Source: Streptomyces endocoffeicus
GTDB lineage: Bacteria; Actinomycetota; Actinomycetes; Streptomycetales; Streptomycetaceae
Length of the DNA stretch: 64,000 bases
Direction: 5' to 3'
Assembly: GCF_016741935.1 (NCBI RefSeq)
Contig: NZ_JAERRG010000001.1
Location: 372,001 to 436,000 of the forward strand
Each line of letters begins with the position of its first letter. Position 1 is the first letter of the stretch. Of this stretch, positions 7,497 to 16,113 are shown in pieces. Below the pieces are notes generated by a model. That model was not told the DNA's origin. It made no database searches and saw only the letters and a list, made by a program, of their open reading frames with translations. The translations under genes and the position numbers were made by a program.

Positions 7497-8840
7497 TCAC
7501 AGATCGCTGCCGACCTGCTCGGTCCGTTCCGGCCGCCGGTCGAAGGACACCGAGCCCCGGGTTTCCGGAACGGCGATGAGCGTGACGACGAACACCAGGC
7601 TCGCCCCGGCCAGGAAGAACACCAGCCGCGAGGGCACATCGGTGAGATCGGGACTGAGCAGGCTGACGAAGGTCGGCATGAGCCCGCCGAGCATGAAGCC
7701 CAGGTTCCAGCTGACCGCCGTCCCCCGGGCTCGCAGCTCCGTCGGATACCGCTCGTTCAGGAAGATCATCAGGGGCGCGTAGGCCGCGTTGGACAGCATC
7801 ACCATGAGCACGCACAACACCGCGACCACGGTGCCGCGCTCTCCCCCGGCCGCCGCGATGGCCCACACCACGGCCGGCAGGGCGAGAAGGTTGCACAGCC
7901 CGAATCCCAGCATGGTCCTGCGCCGGCCGATCCGTTCGCTCAGCTCCCCCGCCCCGATCGCCGCGACCACCACCGCCACGCTGCACACCAGGAGGATCAG
8001 CCCGCGCTGCCGTTCGGTGACGGGCACGATCTCGCTGAGCAGGGTGGGCAGGAAGCCCGACGTCAGGTAGTACTGCGCCCCGCCACCGGCCGCGACGGCG
8101 ACGTTCAGCGCGAGGATCTTCTTGCCACCGCCGCGGAGGAGTTCACCGAACGGCACCGGTTCGGGGGCCCGGCCGGTGTCACTTCCCTCCCAGGCCGGTG
8201 ACTCCTCGACCCTCCTGGCGACGAACAGGCTCAACAGCGCACCGGCGAGCCCGCAGAAGAACAGCACCCGCCAGCCCCAGACGTCGAAGGCCGGACCGGG
8301 AAACGCCGCGGCGACACCGATGTACGCCACGCTGGCCAGCGCCCCGCCCAGGCCCGCCCCGCCGGCCCCGATCAGTCCGCTCATCAGGCCCCGCCACCGC
8401 GGGCCGATGCTCTCCGTGCCCAAGGTGTGCGTGGTCGCGGTGACGCCTCCGACGAACAGGCCCTGGGCCACCCGGAGGGTCAGAAAGAGGACCGGAGCGA
8501 GCACACCGACGGCGGAGTAATTCGGCACGAGCCCCATGGCCGCCGTGGTCAGGCCCACGCCGCTCATCACCACGACCATGGCCTTCTTGCGGCCTCCGCG
8601 GTCGGCCACTTCACCGAAGAGCGCGGCACCGGCGGGACGCATGACCACGGTGACGGCGAACGAGCCGAACACCGCGGCCATCCCGAGAGTCGGATTGGAT
8701 GTCGGGAAGATACTCTCGCTGACCGGCCCCGCGACATAGAGCAGCAGGAACAGATCGAAAAGGTCGAACGACCACCCCGCGACCGAGGCGAAAACGGCGG
8801 CGGCTGGTGACCTCGCGGGCTGTCGGGTGGCGGGTCTCAT
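7497..8840 (-). CDS. MFS transporter, metabolite:H+ symporter type
   Basis: A 447-residue integral membrane protein with about 12 hydrophobic segments and major-facilitator loop signatures: GEVADRGGRKKAM after TM2, and ERIGRRRTM in the second half after the long central cytoplasmic loop (around EESPAWEGSD). The overall pattern resembles the sugar/organic-acid symporters (aromatic acid or sialic acid type) rather than drug exporters. The ATG at 8840 follows GAGGAGAAGACC. It lies between the molybdenum hydroxylase genes and the lar genes on the same strand. It most likely imports the acid that the operon degrades. Confidence 0.82.
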   Translation of the reverse strand: MRPATRQPARSPAAAVFASVAGWSFDLFDLFLLLYVAGPVSESIFPTSNPTLGMAAVFGSFAVTVVMRPAGAALFGEVADRGGRKKAMVVVMSGVGLTTAAMGLVPNYSAVGVLAPVLFLTLRVAQGLFVGGVTATTHTLGTESIGPRWRGLMSGLIGAGGAGLGGALASVAYIGVAAAFPGPAFDVWGWRVLFFCGLAGALLSLFVARRVEESPAWEGSDTGRAPEPVPFGELLRGGGKKILALNVAVAAGGGAQYYLTSGFLPTLLSEIVPVTERQRGLILLVCSVAVVVAAIGAGELSERIGRRRTMLGFGLCNLLALPAVVWAIAAAGGERGTVVAVLCVLMVMLSNAAYAPLMIFLNERYPTELRARGTAVSWNLGFMLGGLMPTFVSLLSPDLTDVPSRLVFFLAGASLVFVVTLIAVPETRGSVSFDRRPERTEQVGSDL

Positions 8841-8945
8841 GGTCTTCTCCTCGGCTCGGAGTGGGCATACGGGAGGGCCCCGTGGTCGCGGCGAGAGTCC
8901 ACGGGCGTCGCGGTCGGCGGGGCGGGATACCGGTAACACCTGCGT

Positions 8946-10208
8946 CTAACGCTCCTTCTCCTGGCCGCTCCGCCGACGCGTTCCGGCACCGCGCAGCAGC
9001 CGCTTGACCCGGTCGAGCAAGGGCGCGAACACCAGGCTCAGGGCGCTGGGGGCCTTCACCGGCCCGGACGGCGCCCGCCCGGAGGTCGCCGCTTCGGTGA
9101 CGGCGTCGGCGAACTGCTCGAACATCCGGCGGCTGACGTCACCGGCGAGGGCGCGGCCGAACTGGGCGATGCGGCCGGTGAGATAGACCTTGGCGTCGGC
9201 GTGCATCGCGGTGCCGGTCTCCGTGGCCTCGGTGGTCAGTGTGATGTCCGCCTGTGTCTGCGCCCCGCCGGTGTCCTGGCCTTGCGCGAGCGCCCTCAGC
9301 CGACCGGCCTCGCGGTCGTGTTCCAGGATGTGTGCCACCCCGTTGAACGCCAGTTTGATCGGGCCCACGGAGACCCGGGCCCGGCCCGCGTAGTGTCCGT
9401 TGCCGTAGTCGTCGGTGAGCTCCGCACCCGGCAGACAGCGCGCGAGCAAGTAGATGTCGTCGAGCACGCTCCAGACCCGGTCCTCGGGCAGTTCGATCTC
9501 CGTGGTGATCCGCACCGCGATGGTGGGGTCACCACTGGGGAGCACGATGTCCTGGACGCTCGGCGACACCGTGTCCTCGGCCCCGTCCGGGCCGTCGGAC
9601 GCGGCCGCGCCCTGCCCGGCACGGCCGACCAGCGCCGTACGCACGCAATTGCCCGGCTCCGGGATGCCCTCGGGGTGTGCGCGCCGGGTCTCGTCCACCG
9701 CGGTGAGGATGTTCCGGTACCCGGTGCAGCGGCAGATGACGCCCGACAACTCCTCCGGCAGCTCCTCCTCGGTGACCTCCGGCTTGTTGACCAGCAGGTC
9801 GTAGGAGCTCATCAGGAAGCCGGGGGTGCAGAAGCCGCACTGCAGGGCGTGGTGACGCCCGAACGACTCCTGCAGCGGGTGCAGGGAGTCGGGCCGCCCC
9901 AGGCCCTCGACGGTGACGATGTCCGTCCCGTCCAGCTGCACGGCGAACAGCAGACAGGCGCGGGCGGCCTCGCCGTCGACGAGCACAGTGCACATACCGC
10001 AGACCCCGTGCTCGCAGCCGACATGCGTACCGGTGAGGCCGAGGTGGTCACGCAACGCGTCGGCCAGGGTGACCCGCGCCGGGAGGGTCAGCACCGTGGG
10101 CGTCCCGTTGACCGTCATCCGGACCTCGACCGGGTCGTCCGCGCCGGCCTTCACCGGGCGCGGTGTGCGGGGCCCCGCCTCGCGGGACCCGGCTTCGCCG
10201 ACGGTCAC
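8946..10208 (-). CDS. Fused [2Fe-2S] subunit and CoxG-like SRPBCC protein of a molybdenum hydroxylase
   Basis: The protein of about 420 residues joins two functions usually on separate genes. Residues 30-110 form a plant-type ferredoxin domain with C65, C70, C73 and C85. The following helical domain has C124, C127, C159 and C161 (CGFCTPG, then CRCTGY), giving the two clusters of a CoxS/XDH-type small subunit. After a linker, about residues 225-385 form an SRPBCC domain of the CoxG (CO dehydrogenase subunit G) type, followed by a basic C-terminus. CoxG proteins are thought to recruit or anchor the enzyme at the membrane. The GTG start overlaps the stop of the FAD subunit gene. Electrons would pass from the Mo site through these clusters to FAD. 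Confidence 0.87.
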   Translation of the reverse strand: MTVGEAGSREAGPRTPRPVKAGADDPVEVRMTVNGTPTVLTLPARVTLADALRDHLGLTGTHVGCEHGVCGMCTVLVDGEAARACLLFAVQLDGTDIVTVEGLGRPDSLHPLQESFGRHHALQCGFCTPGFLMSSYDLLVNKPEVTEEELPEELSGVICRCTGYRNILTAVDETRRAHPEGIPEPGNCVRTALVGRAGQGAAASDGPDGAEDTVSPSVQDIVLPSGDPTIAVRITTEIELPEDRVWSVLDDIYLLARCLPGAELTDDYGNGHYAGRARVSVGPIKLAFNGVAHILEHDREAGRLRALAQGQDTGGAQTQADITLTTEATETGTAMHADAKVYLTGRIAQFGRALAGDVSRRMFEQFADAVTEAATSGRAPSGPVKAPSALSLVFAPLLDRVKRLLRGAGTRRRSGQEKER

Positions 10209-11101
10209 GTGGTCACCTCCTCGGCGCCGTCGCGGGCGCGCTCGTAAGCCTTGGACAGTTCCCGGGCGGCCAGGGCGAGGAGCAGCCGGCGCCGGTAGTC
10301 CCTGGACGCGTGGATGTCGCCGTCGGTGTCGACGATCTCCTCGACGACGGCGGCGAGTCGCTCCCTGAGCCGGCCCGCGAGCCCGTCGCCGCTTTCGGTG
10401 ACCGCGGCGGCGAGCTGCTCGGAGAGATCGCGGGTGACCGGCCGGTCGGACACACCGAACGCGGTCATCGTCGCCTCCGGGCCGCCCGCGCGCAGACGTA
10501 CCCGCACGGCCAGGCCCGCGAGCGCGAAGTCGCCGTGGCGACGGGCGATTTCGGCGAACCCGAACCCCTCCCCCTCGGCGGCCACGGGCAGCCGTACGGA
10601 GGTGAGGATCTCGTCGGGGGTCAGCGCCGTGGTCATCGCGCCGTGGAAGAACTCCCGGGCGGACACGCTCCGGTGGCCGTTCGGTCCGGTCAGCGTCAAC
10701 TCCGCGTCGAGGCAGCAGGCCACGGCGGGAAGCTCGGCGGCCGGGTCGGCGTGGGCGAGGCTGCCGCACACCGTCCCCCGGCTGCGCAGTTCGCGGTGGC
10801 CCACCCAGGGCAGCGCCAGGCGCAGCAGGGGAACACTTCCGCCGAGCGGGTCCCGCTCCACCCGGCGCTGCGTCACGGTCGCGCCGATGTGCAGGGCCGG
10901 TCCGGAGCGGGTCAGCGCGCCGAGTTCTTCGATGGAGTTGATGTCGATCAGCGTGTCGGGGCGGGCGAGCCGCATGGCGAGCACCGGTGTCAGCGACTGC
11001 CCGCCCGCGATGACCTTGCCGCCCCCACGGGTCTCCGCCAGTTCGGCGATCGCGTCGGAGAGGCGCGAGGGACGAACGTAGGCGAACGGTGCGGCCTTCA
11101 T
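10205..11101 (-). CDS. FAD-binding medium subunit of molybdenum hydroxylase (CoxM/XdhB type)
   Basis: This 298-residue protein is the flavin subunit that passes electrons from the iron-sulfur clusters to an acceptor. It shows the two FAD-binding signatures of the family: VIAGGQSLTPVLAMR near residues 31-45 and RSRGTVCGSLAHADPAAELP near 107-126. The C-terminal CO-dehydrogenase flavoprotein domain follows. It starts 8 bp after the enoyl-CoA hydratase gene and its stop overlaps the start of the Fe-S/CoxG fusion gene, so the three hydroxylase subunits are made from one transcript. Confidence 0.9.
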   Translation of the reverse strand: MKAAPFAYVRPSRLSDAIAELAETRGGGKVIAGGQSLTPVLAMRLARPDTLIDINSIEELGALTRSGPALHIGATVTQRRVERDPLGGSVPLLRLALPWVGHRELRSRGTVCGSLAHADPAAELPAVACCLDAELTLTGPNGHRSVSAREFFHGAMTTALTPDEILTSVRLPVAAEGEGFGFAEIARRHGDFALAGLAVRVRLRAGGPEATMTAFGVSDRPVTRDLSEQLAAAVTESGDGLAGRLRERLAAVVEEIVDTDGDIHASRDYRRRLLLALAARELSKAYERARDGAEEVTT

Positions 11102-11109
11102 GAATCAGA

Positions 11110-11889
11110 TCACCGGCCCTGGAACTTCGGGGCCCGCTTCTCGCCGAACGCGGCGACGCCCTCGGCGAAGTCGTGGCTCGACCGCAGCATCGCGTACGCC
11201 TTGCGCTCCAGCTCGATCCCCGAGTGGAGCGGTGCGTCGATCCCCTTGTCGAGCACCTCCTTGGCGGTGCGCAGGGCCAGTGGCGAGTAGCCCAGCATGG
11301 TCTTCACCACCCGTTCGGCCTCCGCGTCCAGCGCCGCGCGATCGGGCAGCACGGCCGACACCAGGCCCCAGTCCCCCGCCTGCCGCGCCGAGATGCGGGT
11401 CGCGGTCATGACGTGGTACTTGGCGCGGGAGAGACCGATGAGCCGGGCCAGGCGCTGGGTGCCGCCGGAGCCGGGGATCATGCCCAGGCGCATCTCCGGA
11501 AGGGCGAACTCGCTGCGCTCGGTGGCGATACGGATGTCCGTGGACAGCGCGAGCTCGAAGCCGACGCCGAAGCAGTAGCCGTCGACCGCGCTGATGACGG
11601 GCTTCGGGCTGCGGGACGGTGCCGTGATGTTCTGGCCCAGATCGGTGAAGCCGACGGGCTCCATCTCCATGAAGCCGGGGATGTCGCCGCCCGAGGTGAA
11701 GTGCTCGCCCTCGCCGCGGATGACCACGACCTGGACGCTCTCGTCCGCGTCGATCTCGGCGAAGCGGTCGGCCATCGCCTGGCGGGTCTCCATGGTGACG
11801 ATGTTGTACTTGCCGTGATCGAGGGTCAGGTAGGCGACACGTCCGTCGTGGCCGTGGTCCAGCCTGATCCGGCCTCCGGTCAGTGCCAT
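11110..11889 (-). CDS. Enoyl-CoA hydratase/isomerase (crotonase) family protein
   Basis: A 259-residue crotonase-fold protein. The oxyanion-hole strand GEHFTSGGDI and the second signature SAVDGYCFGVGFELALSTDI are clear. The active-site region ALPEMRLGMIPGSGGTQRL keeps the glutamate of the PE motif. Crotonase members hydrate, isomerise or cleave acyl-CoA thioesters, so it presumably acts on the CoA ester made by the ligase in the same operon. The ATG at 11889 lies one base after the stop of the large hydroxylase subunit and AGGGAT is just upstream. Insertion of a CoA enzyme gene between molybdenum hydroxylase subunit genes ties the two activities to the same pathway. Confidence 0.87.
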   Translation of the reverse strand: MALTGGRIRLDHGHDGRVAYLTLDHGKYNIVTMETRQAMADRFAEIDADESVQVVVIRGEGEHFTSGGDIPGFMEMEPVGFTDLGQNITAPSRSPKPVISAVDGYCFGVGFELALSTDIRIATERSEFALPEMRLGMIPGSGGTQRLARLIGLSRAKYHVMTATRISARQAGDWGLVSAVLPDRAALDAEAERVVKTMLGYSPLALRTAKEVLDKGIDAPLHSGIELERKAYAMLRSSHDFAEGVAAFGEKRAPKFQGR

Positions 11890-11890
11890 G

Positions 11891-14323
11891 TCACAGATCC
11901 CTTTCGCTGTCACTGCCGTTGAGCAGTTCGTTGAGTACGTTTCCGTGGAGGGGCAGGGTGGTGATGTCCACGCCCGCCGGGGCGAGCGCGTCGGCGACCG
12001 CGCCCGCGATCGCGGCGGGGAGGCTCATGCTGCTGCCCTCGCCGCACCCCTTCGCGCCGAGGCGGGTGAGGGGGGAGGGCGTCTCCAGGTGGTCGCTGTG
12101 GAGCGTGTACCGCGTCTCCGCGGTGGTGGGACACAGATAGTCCATGAACGTCGCCGTCGGTTGCCCGGCGTCGGTGTAGCGCATCTCCTCGAACATCGCC
12201 CCGCCTATGGCGTGTGCGAGCGCGCCGTGGATCTGGCCTTCGAGGAGTGTGGGGTTGAGGATGGTGCCCGGGTCGTGGACGGTCACCACCTTCTCCAGCC
12301 GGAGCTGCCGGGTCTCGGCGTCGATGCGTACGGTGGCGAGCTCGGCGACGAATCCGTAGCACAGGCTCGAGTTGATCTGGTCGCCTCCGCTGGCGGCCTT
12401 CGACTGAGGGGGTGTGAAGGCGGCCTCCTCGTACAGCCGCGCGGTGGTGCCCTCGGGCAGCGCGCCGGGGTCCCAGTGGACCAGCCCGGCCGCGTGCCGG
12501 AACAGCACCGCCCGCTCGGGCTCGTCCCGGACCCGGACCCGCCCGTCGGCGAGTTCCACCTCGTCCGGGCGGACGTCCAGCAAGGTGGCGCCGGCGACCT
12601 TGACGGTCTCGGCCAGCTTTTCACCGGCCTCGACGAGCGCGCTGGTCAGCAGGGGCGCGAACCGCGACGAATAGCTGCCGGAGGTCACCGTCCAGGGGGT
12701 GGTGGCGGTGTCCATCTCGACCACCGGACGGACCTGGTCCAGCGGCAGCCCGAGCTGTTCGGCGACCACGGCCTGGGCGACCGTGGCGTGGCCCTGCCCC
12801 TGCGGCACGGTGCCCAGCAGGACGGACACGATGCCGCCCAGGTCGACGCTGACACGTACGTGCTCGGTGGAGCCGGACTTGCCGCGCCCCGCCGTGCGCT
12901 GCTCGGCCGGGGTGGCCAAGCTGACGTAGCCGATGTTGGTCGCCGACGGGTCGACGATGGTGGCGACGCCGATGCCGTAGTACTCACCGCGCTCCCGCGC
13001 CGCGCGCTGCTCTTCCCGGAGTGCCTGGTAGTCGGCGTTCTTCAGCAGCATGTCCAGGGCGCGCCGGTAGTCGCCCGAGTCGTAGACGCCGCCGGTCGGA
13101 GTGGTGTACGGGAAGTCCTCGCTGCCCACGAGGTTGCGCTGCCGCAGCTCGACCGGGTCCAGGCCGCAGACCCCGGCGATCTTGTCCATCAGCCGCTCCA
13201 GGCCGAAGTACAGCTGCTGGCCGCCGAATCCGCGGTTGAGTCCGGTGGGTGTCTTGTTGGTCACGACCGCGCGGGAGCGGATCCGCACGGCGTCGATCGT
13301 GTACGCGCCGGTGATGTTGCCGAAGCAGCGGTACAGCGTGCTGGGCTCCGGGGGGCGGAGATACGCGCCGACGTTGTCCACCAGATCCGCGCGGAGTGCC
13401 CGTACCTCGCCATCGGCGGAGACCGCGGCTTCGAACCACATCACGCGGTCGGATCCGGCGGAGCTCGCGAGCATGTGCTCGATGCGGTCCTCGGTCCAGC
13501 GCACCGGGCGGCCGGCGTGCTTGCTGGCCAGCGCCATCAGGGCCACGTAGGGGTAGATGCCGGCCTTGATGCCGAAGCTGCCGCCGTTGTCGGCCGGGAT
13601 CATCAGCCGGACGCGTGAGGCAGGTACGCCCAGCGCCCCGGCCAGGACCGGGACCATGGAGAAGGGCCCGTGGAAGTTCGCCCACGCCTGGACGCCCGGT
13701 CCGTCGGCCTCGTCCTGCCAATGGGCGACGACCGCGTAGCACTCCATCGGGGTGGAGGAGTACCGCGGGAAGGTGTACTTGCCCGTCACCACGTGGTGGG
13801 CGGTGGCGAAGTGGCCGTCCACCGCACCGAATTCGAAGGTCCGATCGGTCGCCACATTGCTGTCGGCGCCCTCGTGCAGTCGCGGGGCGTCGGGCAGGAG
13901 GGCCTTCTCGACGTCGACCACCGGGGGCAGCGGGTCGTAGTCGATCTCGACGAGTTCGGCGGCGTCCTCCGCGAGGTAGCGGTCCGCCGCCACCACCACG
14001 GCGACCGGTTCACCGACGAACCGGACCTTGTCGGTGCCCGTCGGGTAGTACGGCATGGGCGTCTTGAGGGAGAGCGGGAACGGCCGCAGTGTCGCGGCGA
14101 CCTCATCGGGACCGATCACGGCGGCGACACCGGGGTGCCGCCGCGCCCGTTCGAGACGTACGCCGCGGATGCGGGCGTGCGGGTGCGGGCTCCGGACGAC
14201 CGCGGCGGTCAGGGTGCCCGGCAGCGGGTCGAGATCGTCGAGGAAGCGGCCCCGGCCGGTGAGCAGTGCGGGGTCCTCGATCCGTGCGGTCGGCCGCCCC
14301 GGCCGTTCGGTGGTCGCGGTCAC
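11891..14323 (-). CDS. Molybdopterin-binding large subunit of molybdenum hydroxylase (CoxL/XdhA type)
   Basis: The protein of about 810 residues is the catalytic subunit of a xanthine-oxidase-family enzyme. It starts with the aldehyde oxidase a/b-hammerhead domain (TGRGRFLDDLDPLPGTL, later VGEPVAVVVAADRYLAEDAA) and continues with the molybdopterin-binding domains. The active-site glutamate of GAKGCGEG is at about E762. The loop that in form I CO dehydrogenase reads AYRCSFR reads GLNRGFGGQQ here (N363 to G368), so it is not a CO dehydrogenase; hydroxylation of an aromatic or CoA-linked acid is more likely. GTG 14323 lies 5 bp after the CoA ligase stop. No CoxD or XdhC-type maturation gene is seen in this block. 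Confidence 0.88.
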   Translation of the reverse strand: MTATTERPGRPTARIEDPALLTGRGRFLDDLDPLPGTLTAAVVRSPHPHARIRGVRLERARRHPGVAAVIGPDEVAATLRPFPLSLKTPMPYYPTGTDKVRFVGEPVAVVVAADRYLAEDAAELVEIDYDPLPPVVDVEKALLPDAPRLHEGADSNVATDRTFEFGAVDGHFATAHHVVTGKYTFPRYSSTPMECYAVVAHWQDEADGPGVQAWANFHGPFSMVPVLAGALGVPASRVRLMIPADNGGSFGIKAGIYPYVALMALASKHAGRPVRWTEDRIEHMLASSAGSDRVMWFEAAVSADGEVRALRADLVDNVGAYLRPPEPSTLYRCFGNITGAYTIDAVRIRSRAVVTNKTPTGLNRGFGGQQLYFGLERLMDKIAGVCGLDPVELRQRNLVGSEDFPYTTPTGGVYDSGDYRRALDMLLKNADYQALREEQRAARERGEYYGIGVATIVDPSATNIGYVSLATPAEQRTAGRGKSGSTEHVRVSVDLGGIVSVLLGTVPQGQGHATVAQAVVAEQLGLPLDQVRPVVEMDTATTPWTVTSGSYSSRFAPLLTSALVEAGEKLAETVKVAGATLLDVRPDEVELADGRVRVRDEPERAVLFRHAAGLVHWDPGALPEGTTARLYEEAAFTPPQSKAASGGDQINSSLCYGFVAELATVRIDAETRQLRLEKVVTVHDPGTILNPTLLEGQIHGALAHAIGGAMFEEMRYTDAGQPTATFMDYLCPTTAETRYTLHSDHLETPSPLTRLGAKGCGEGSSMSLPAAIAGAVADALAPAGVDITTLPLHGNVLNELLNGSDSERDL

Positions 14324-14328
14324 GTGGT

Positions 14329-15882
14329 TCACCTGTCTGTCGCGGTGTCGCTGTCGGCCAGCGGGTGGTAGTCGCCGGAGCTCAGCCGGCGGCGGAGGAT
14401 CTTGCCGGCGCCCGACTTCGGGATTTCCTCGACGGCGATGAGCCGCTTGGGGCGTTTGAGGGACGGCAGTCCGGAGCCTTCGCGCACATAGGAGCGGAGC
14501 TCGGTCAGCGCGTGGTCGGGGGCCGTCCCGCTCTCGGGGACGAAGAAGGCGGTGGCGGCCTGCCCCCAGCGGTCGTCGGGGAGGCCGACGACGACGACTT
14601 CGCTGATCACCGGACAGCCGATCAGCTTGTCCTCGATCTCGTCCGGATAGATGTTCTCGCCCCCGGAGTTGATCATGTCGTCGACGCGTCCGGTGACCCA
14701 CAGGTCGCCGTCCTCGTCGGCGACGGCGAGGTCACCGGGGAAGTACCAGCCACCGCGGATCGACTTGGTGTTCGCGTCCGGCCGGTGCCAGTAGCCGGCG
14801 AAGGCGTCCGGGTTGCGCATGGAGACGGCGATCTGTCCCTGCTCGCCCGGCGCCACCTCGGCATCGGGCGGGGCGTCCGGGACCGGCTCCACCAGGCGGA
14901 CCCGGGAGAAGACCCCCGCCCGGCCCGCACATCCCGGCTTCGCGATGACGTCGGTCCCGACGGTGAAGGTGTAGATCTCGGTGGATCCGAAGTGGTTGAC
15001 GAAGGACTCCGGCCGCAGCGTGTCCACCAACTGCCGCACCAGGGTCGGAGTCATCGAAGCGCCGGCGTAGGCCAGCTTGCGCACGGAAGTGGCCTGCCCC
15101 AGGCGGCCGGTGCGCAGCAGCGACCAGTAGATGGTGGGCACCAGGTAGAGCGAACTGATCTCCTCATGGGCGATGAGGTCGAGGATTTCCTCGGCGTCGA
15201 ACCTCGTCTGGGGAACCCAGGTGCCCGCGGCGACGACGGTGGCGATGAGGGTGCGCAGTCCCATGGTGTGGAACAGCGGCATCACGCCGAGCGTCGTGTC
15301 GAAAAGTGACTGTCCGCTCTGCAGCAGGTGGGCGACCGAGGCGTGGAACTCGGCGCGGTGGGTGCGCGGCACACCCTTGGGCCTGCCCGTGGTCCCCGAG
15401 GTGTACAGCATGACGCTGATGTCCCGCTCGGACACCCGGACGTCCAGCGGTCCGTCCGGCTGGGCGCGCGCCAGGCGCTCGATGGTCGCCTCGGCCGGGT
15501 CTCCCGAGCGGATCCACGGAACCGCCTCGACGGAGGCGAGCGCCTCCTGTGCGAGAGCCGAGGTGGAGTCGTCGGCGATCACCAGCGCCGGCTCCGCGTC
15601 GGATATGCAGTAGGCGAGTTCCGAGGGGCCGAAGCGGAAGGACAGGGGTACGGAGACGGCTCCCAGCTTCTGCGCCGCCAGATGGAGGCTGGCCAGTGGT
15701 TCGCCTCCGGCGCTCAGGAGCACCACCCGCTCCCGCGGCCGGACACCGAGCCCGGCCATCGCCCGTGCCAGCTGATTGGTGTGGCCGTCCCACTGTCCGT
15801 ACGTCATCGGGGTCCTGCCACCGACAGCCCGGCGACGCGGATGGCGCTCGGCTGTCCAGCGCAGAACCGTGCTCAGATCCAT
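14329..15882 (-). CDS. AMP-forming acyl-CoA synthetase (ligase)
   Basis: A 517-residue member of the ANL superfamily that activates a carboxylic acid to its CoA thioester through an adenylate. Signatures are the P-loop-like YTSGTTGRPKGVPRTH, the GSTE adenine-binding motif, PGDLAVADEDGDLWVTGR with the ribose-binding aspartate, and the C-terminal catalytic lysine in PKSGAGKILRRRL. The ATG at 15882 is preferred because GGAGAGG lies just upstream; an ATG at 15897 would add five residues. It is the first gene of the minus-strand operon that continues into the molybdenum hydroxylase. The acid substrate is unknown; the protein length and motifs fit medium/aromatic acid ligases. Confidence 0.88.
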   Translation of the reverse strand: MDLSTVLRWTAERHPRRRAVGGRTPMTYGQWDGHTNQLARAMAGLGVRPRERVVLLSAGGEPLASLHLAAQKLGAVSVPLSFRFGPSELAYCISDAEPALVIADDSTSALAQEALASVEAVPWIRSGDPAEATIERLARAQPDGPLDVRVSERDISVMLYTSGTTGRPKGVPRTHRAEFHASVAHLLQSGQSLFDTTLGVMPLFHTMGLRTLIATVVAAGTWVPQTRFDAEEILDLIAHEEISSLYLVPTIYWSLLRTGRLGQATSVRKLAYAGASMTPTLVRQLVDTLRPESFVNHFGSTEIYTFTVGTDVIAKPGCAGRAGVFSRVRLVEPVPDAPPDAEVAPGEQGQIAVSMRNPDAFAGYWHRPDANTKSIRGGWYFPGDLAVADEDGDLWVTGRVDDMINSGGENIYPDEIEDKLIGCPVISEVVVVGLPDDRWGQAATAFFVPESGTAPDHALTELRSYVREGSGLPSLKRPKRLIAVEEIPKSGAGKILRRRLSSGDYHPLADSDTATDR

Positions 15883-15943
15883 CGCGGTCCTCTCCATTCC
15901 CCATGCGCCGGCCGGCGCTCGGCGGAAGCTTCCCGATCGAATA

Positions 15944-15956
15944 GTGCGAGTCGCAC
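15944..15956. promoter_or_regulatory. Perfect palindrome upstream of the acyl-CoA ligase operon
   Basis: GTGCGA-G-TCGCAC is a perfect inverted repeat 61 bp upstream of the ligase start, inside the only AT-rich patch of this gap. On the minus strand it would lie between a weak -35 (CTGAAT) and a -10-like TATTCG, so a bound repressor would block RNA polymerase. The neighbouring PadR protein is the nearest candidate ligand. Confidence 0.5.
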
Positions 15957-16068
15957 CGTATGATTCAGACCATCGTGGGATGGGAAGCTACGCCGACCTG
16001 AGGAAGGTGTCAACGGTCCGGAGAAGACGACGACCGCGCCGCCCGCGCTTCCGGGCGTACAAATGAGG

Positions 16069-16093
16069 CCGCCACGCCCGGCGGGCGTGGCGG
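16069..16093 (-). terminator. Terminator hairpin after the PadR gene
   Basis: CCGCCACGCCC and GGGCGTGGCGG form a perfect 11-bp stem with a 3-nt loop, 21 bp after the PadR stop. There is no strong U tract, as is common in Streptomyces. It would separate the PadR transcript from the ligase operon promoter. Confidence 0.75.
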
Positions 16094-16113
16094 CGTGTCA
16101 CTCTGTGCCGGTT

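Noticed and set aside
11891..14323. Aerobic carbon monoxide dehydrogenase (CoxL)
   Set aside because: The diagnostic AYRCSFR loop is absent, so CO oxidation is not supported despite the CoxMSL-type subunit set.
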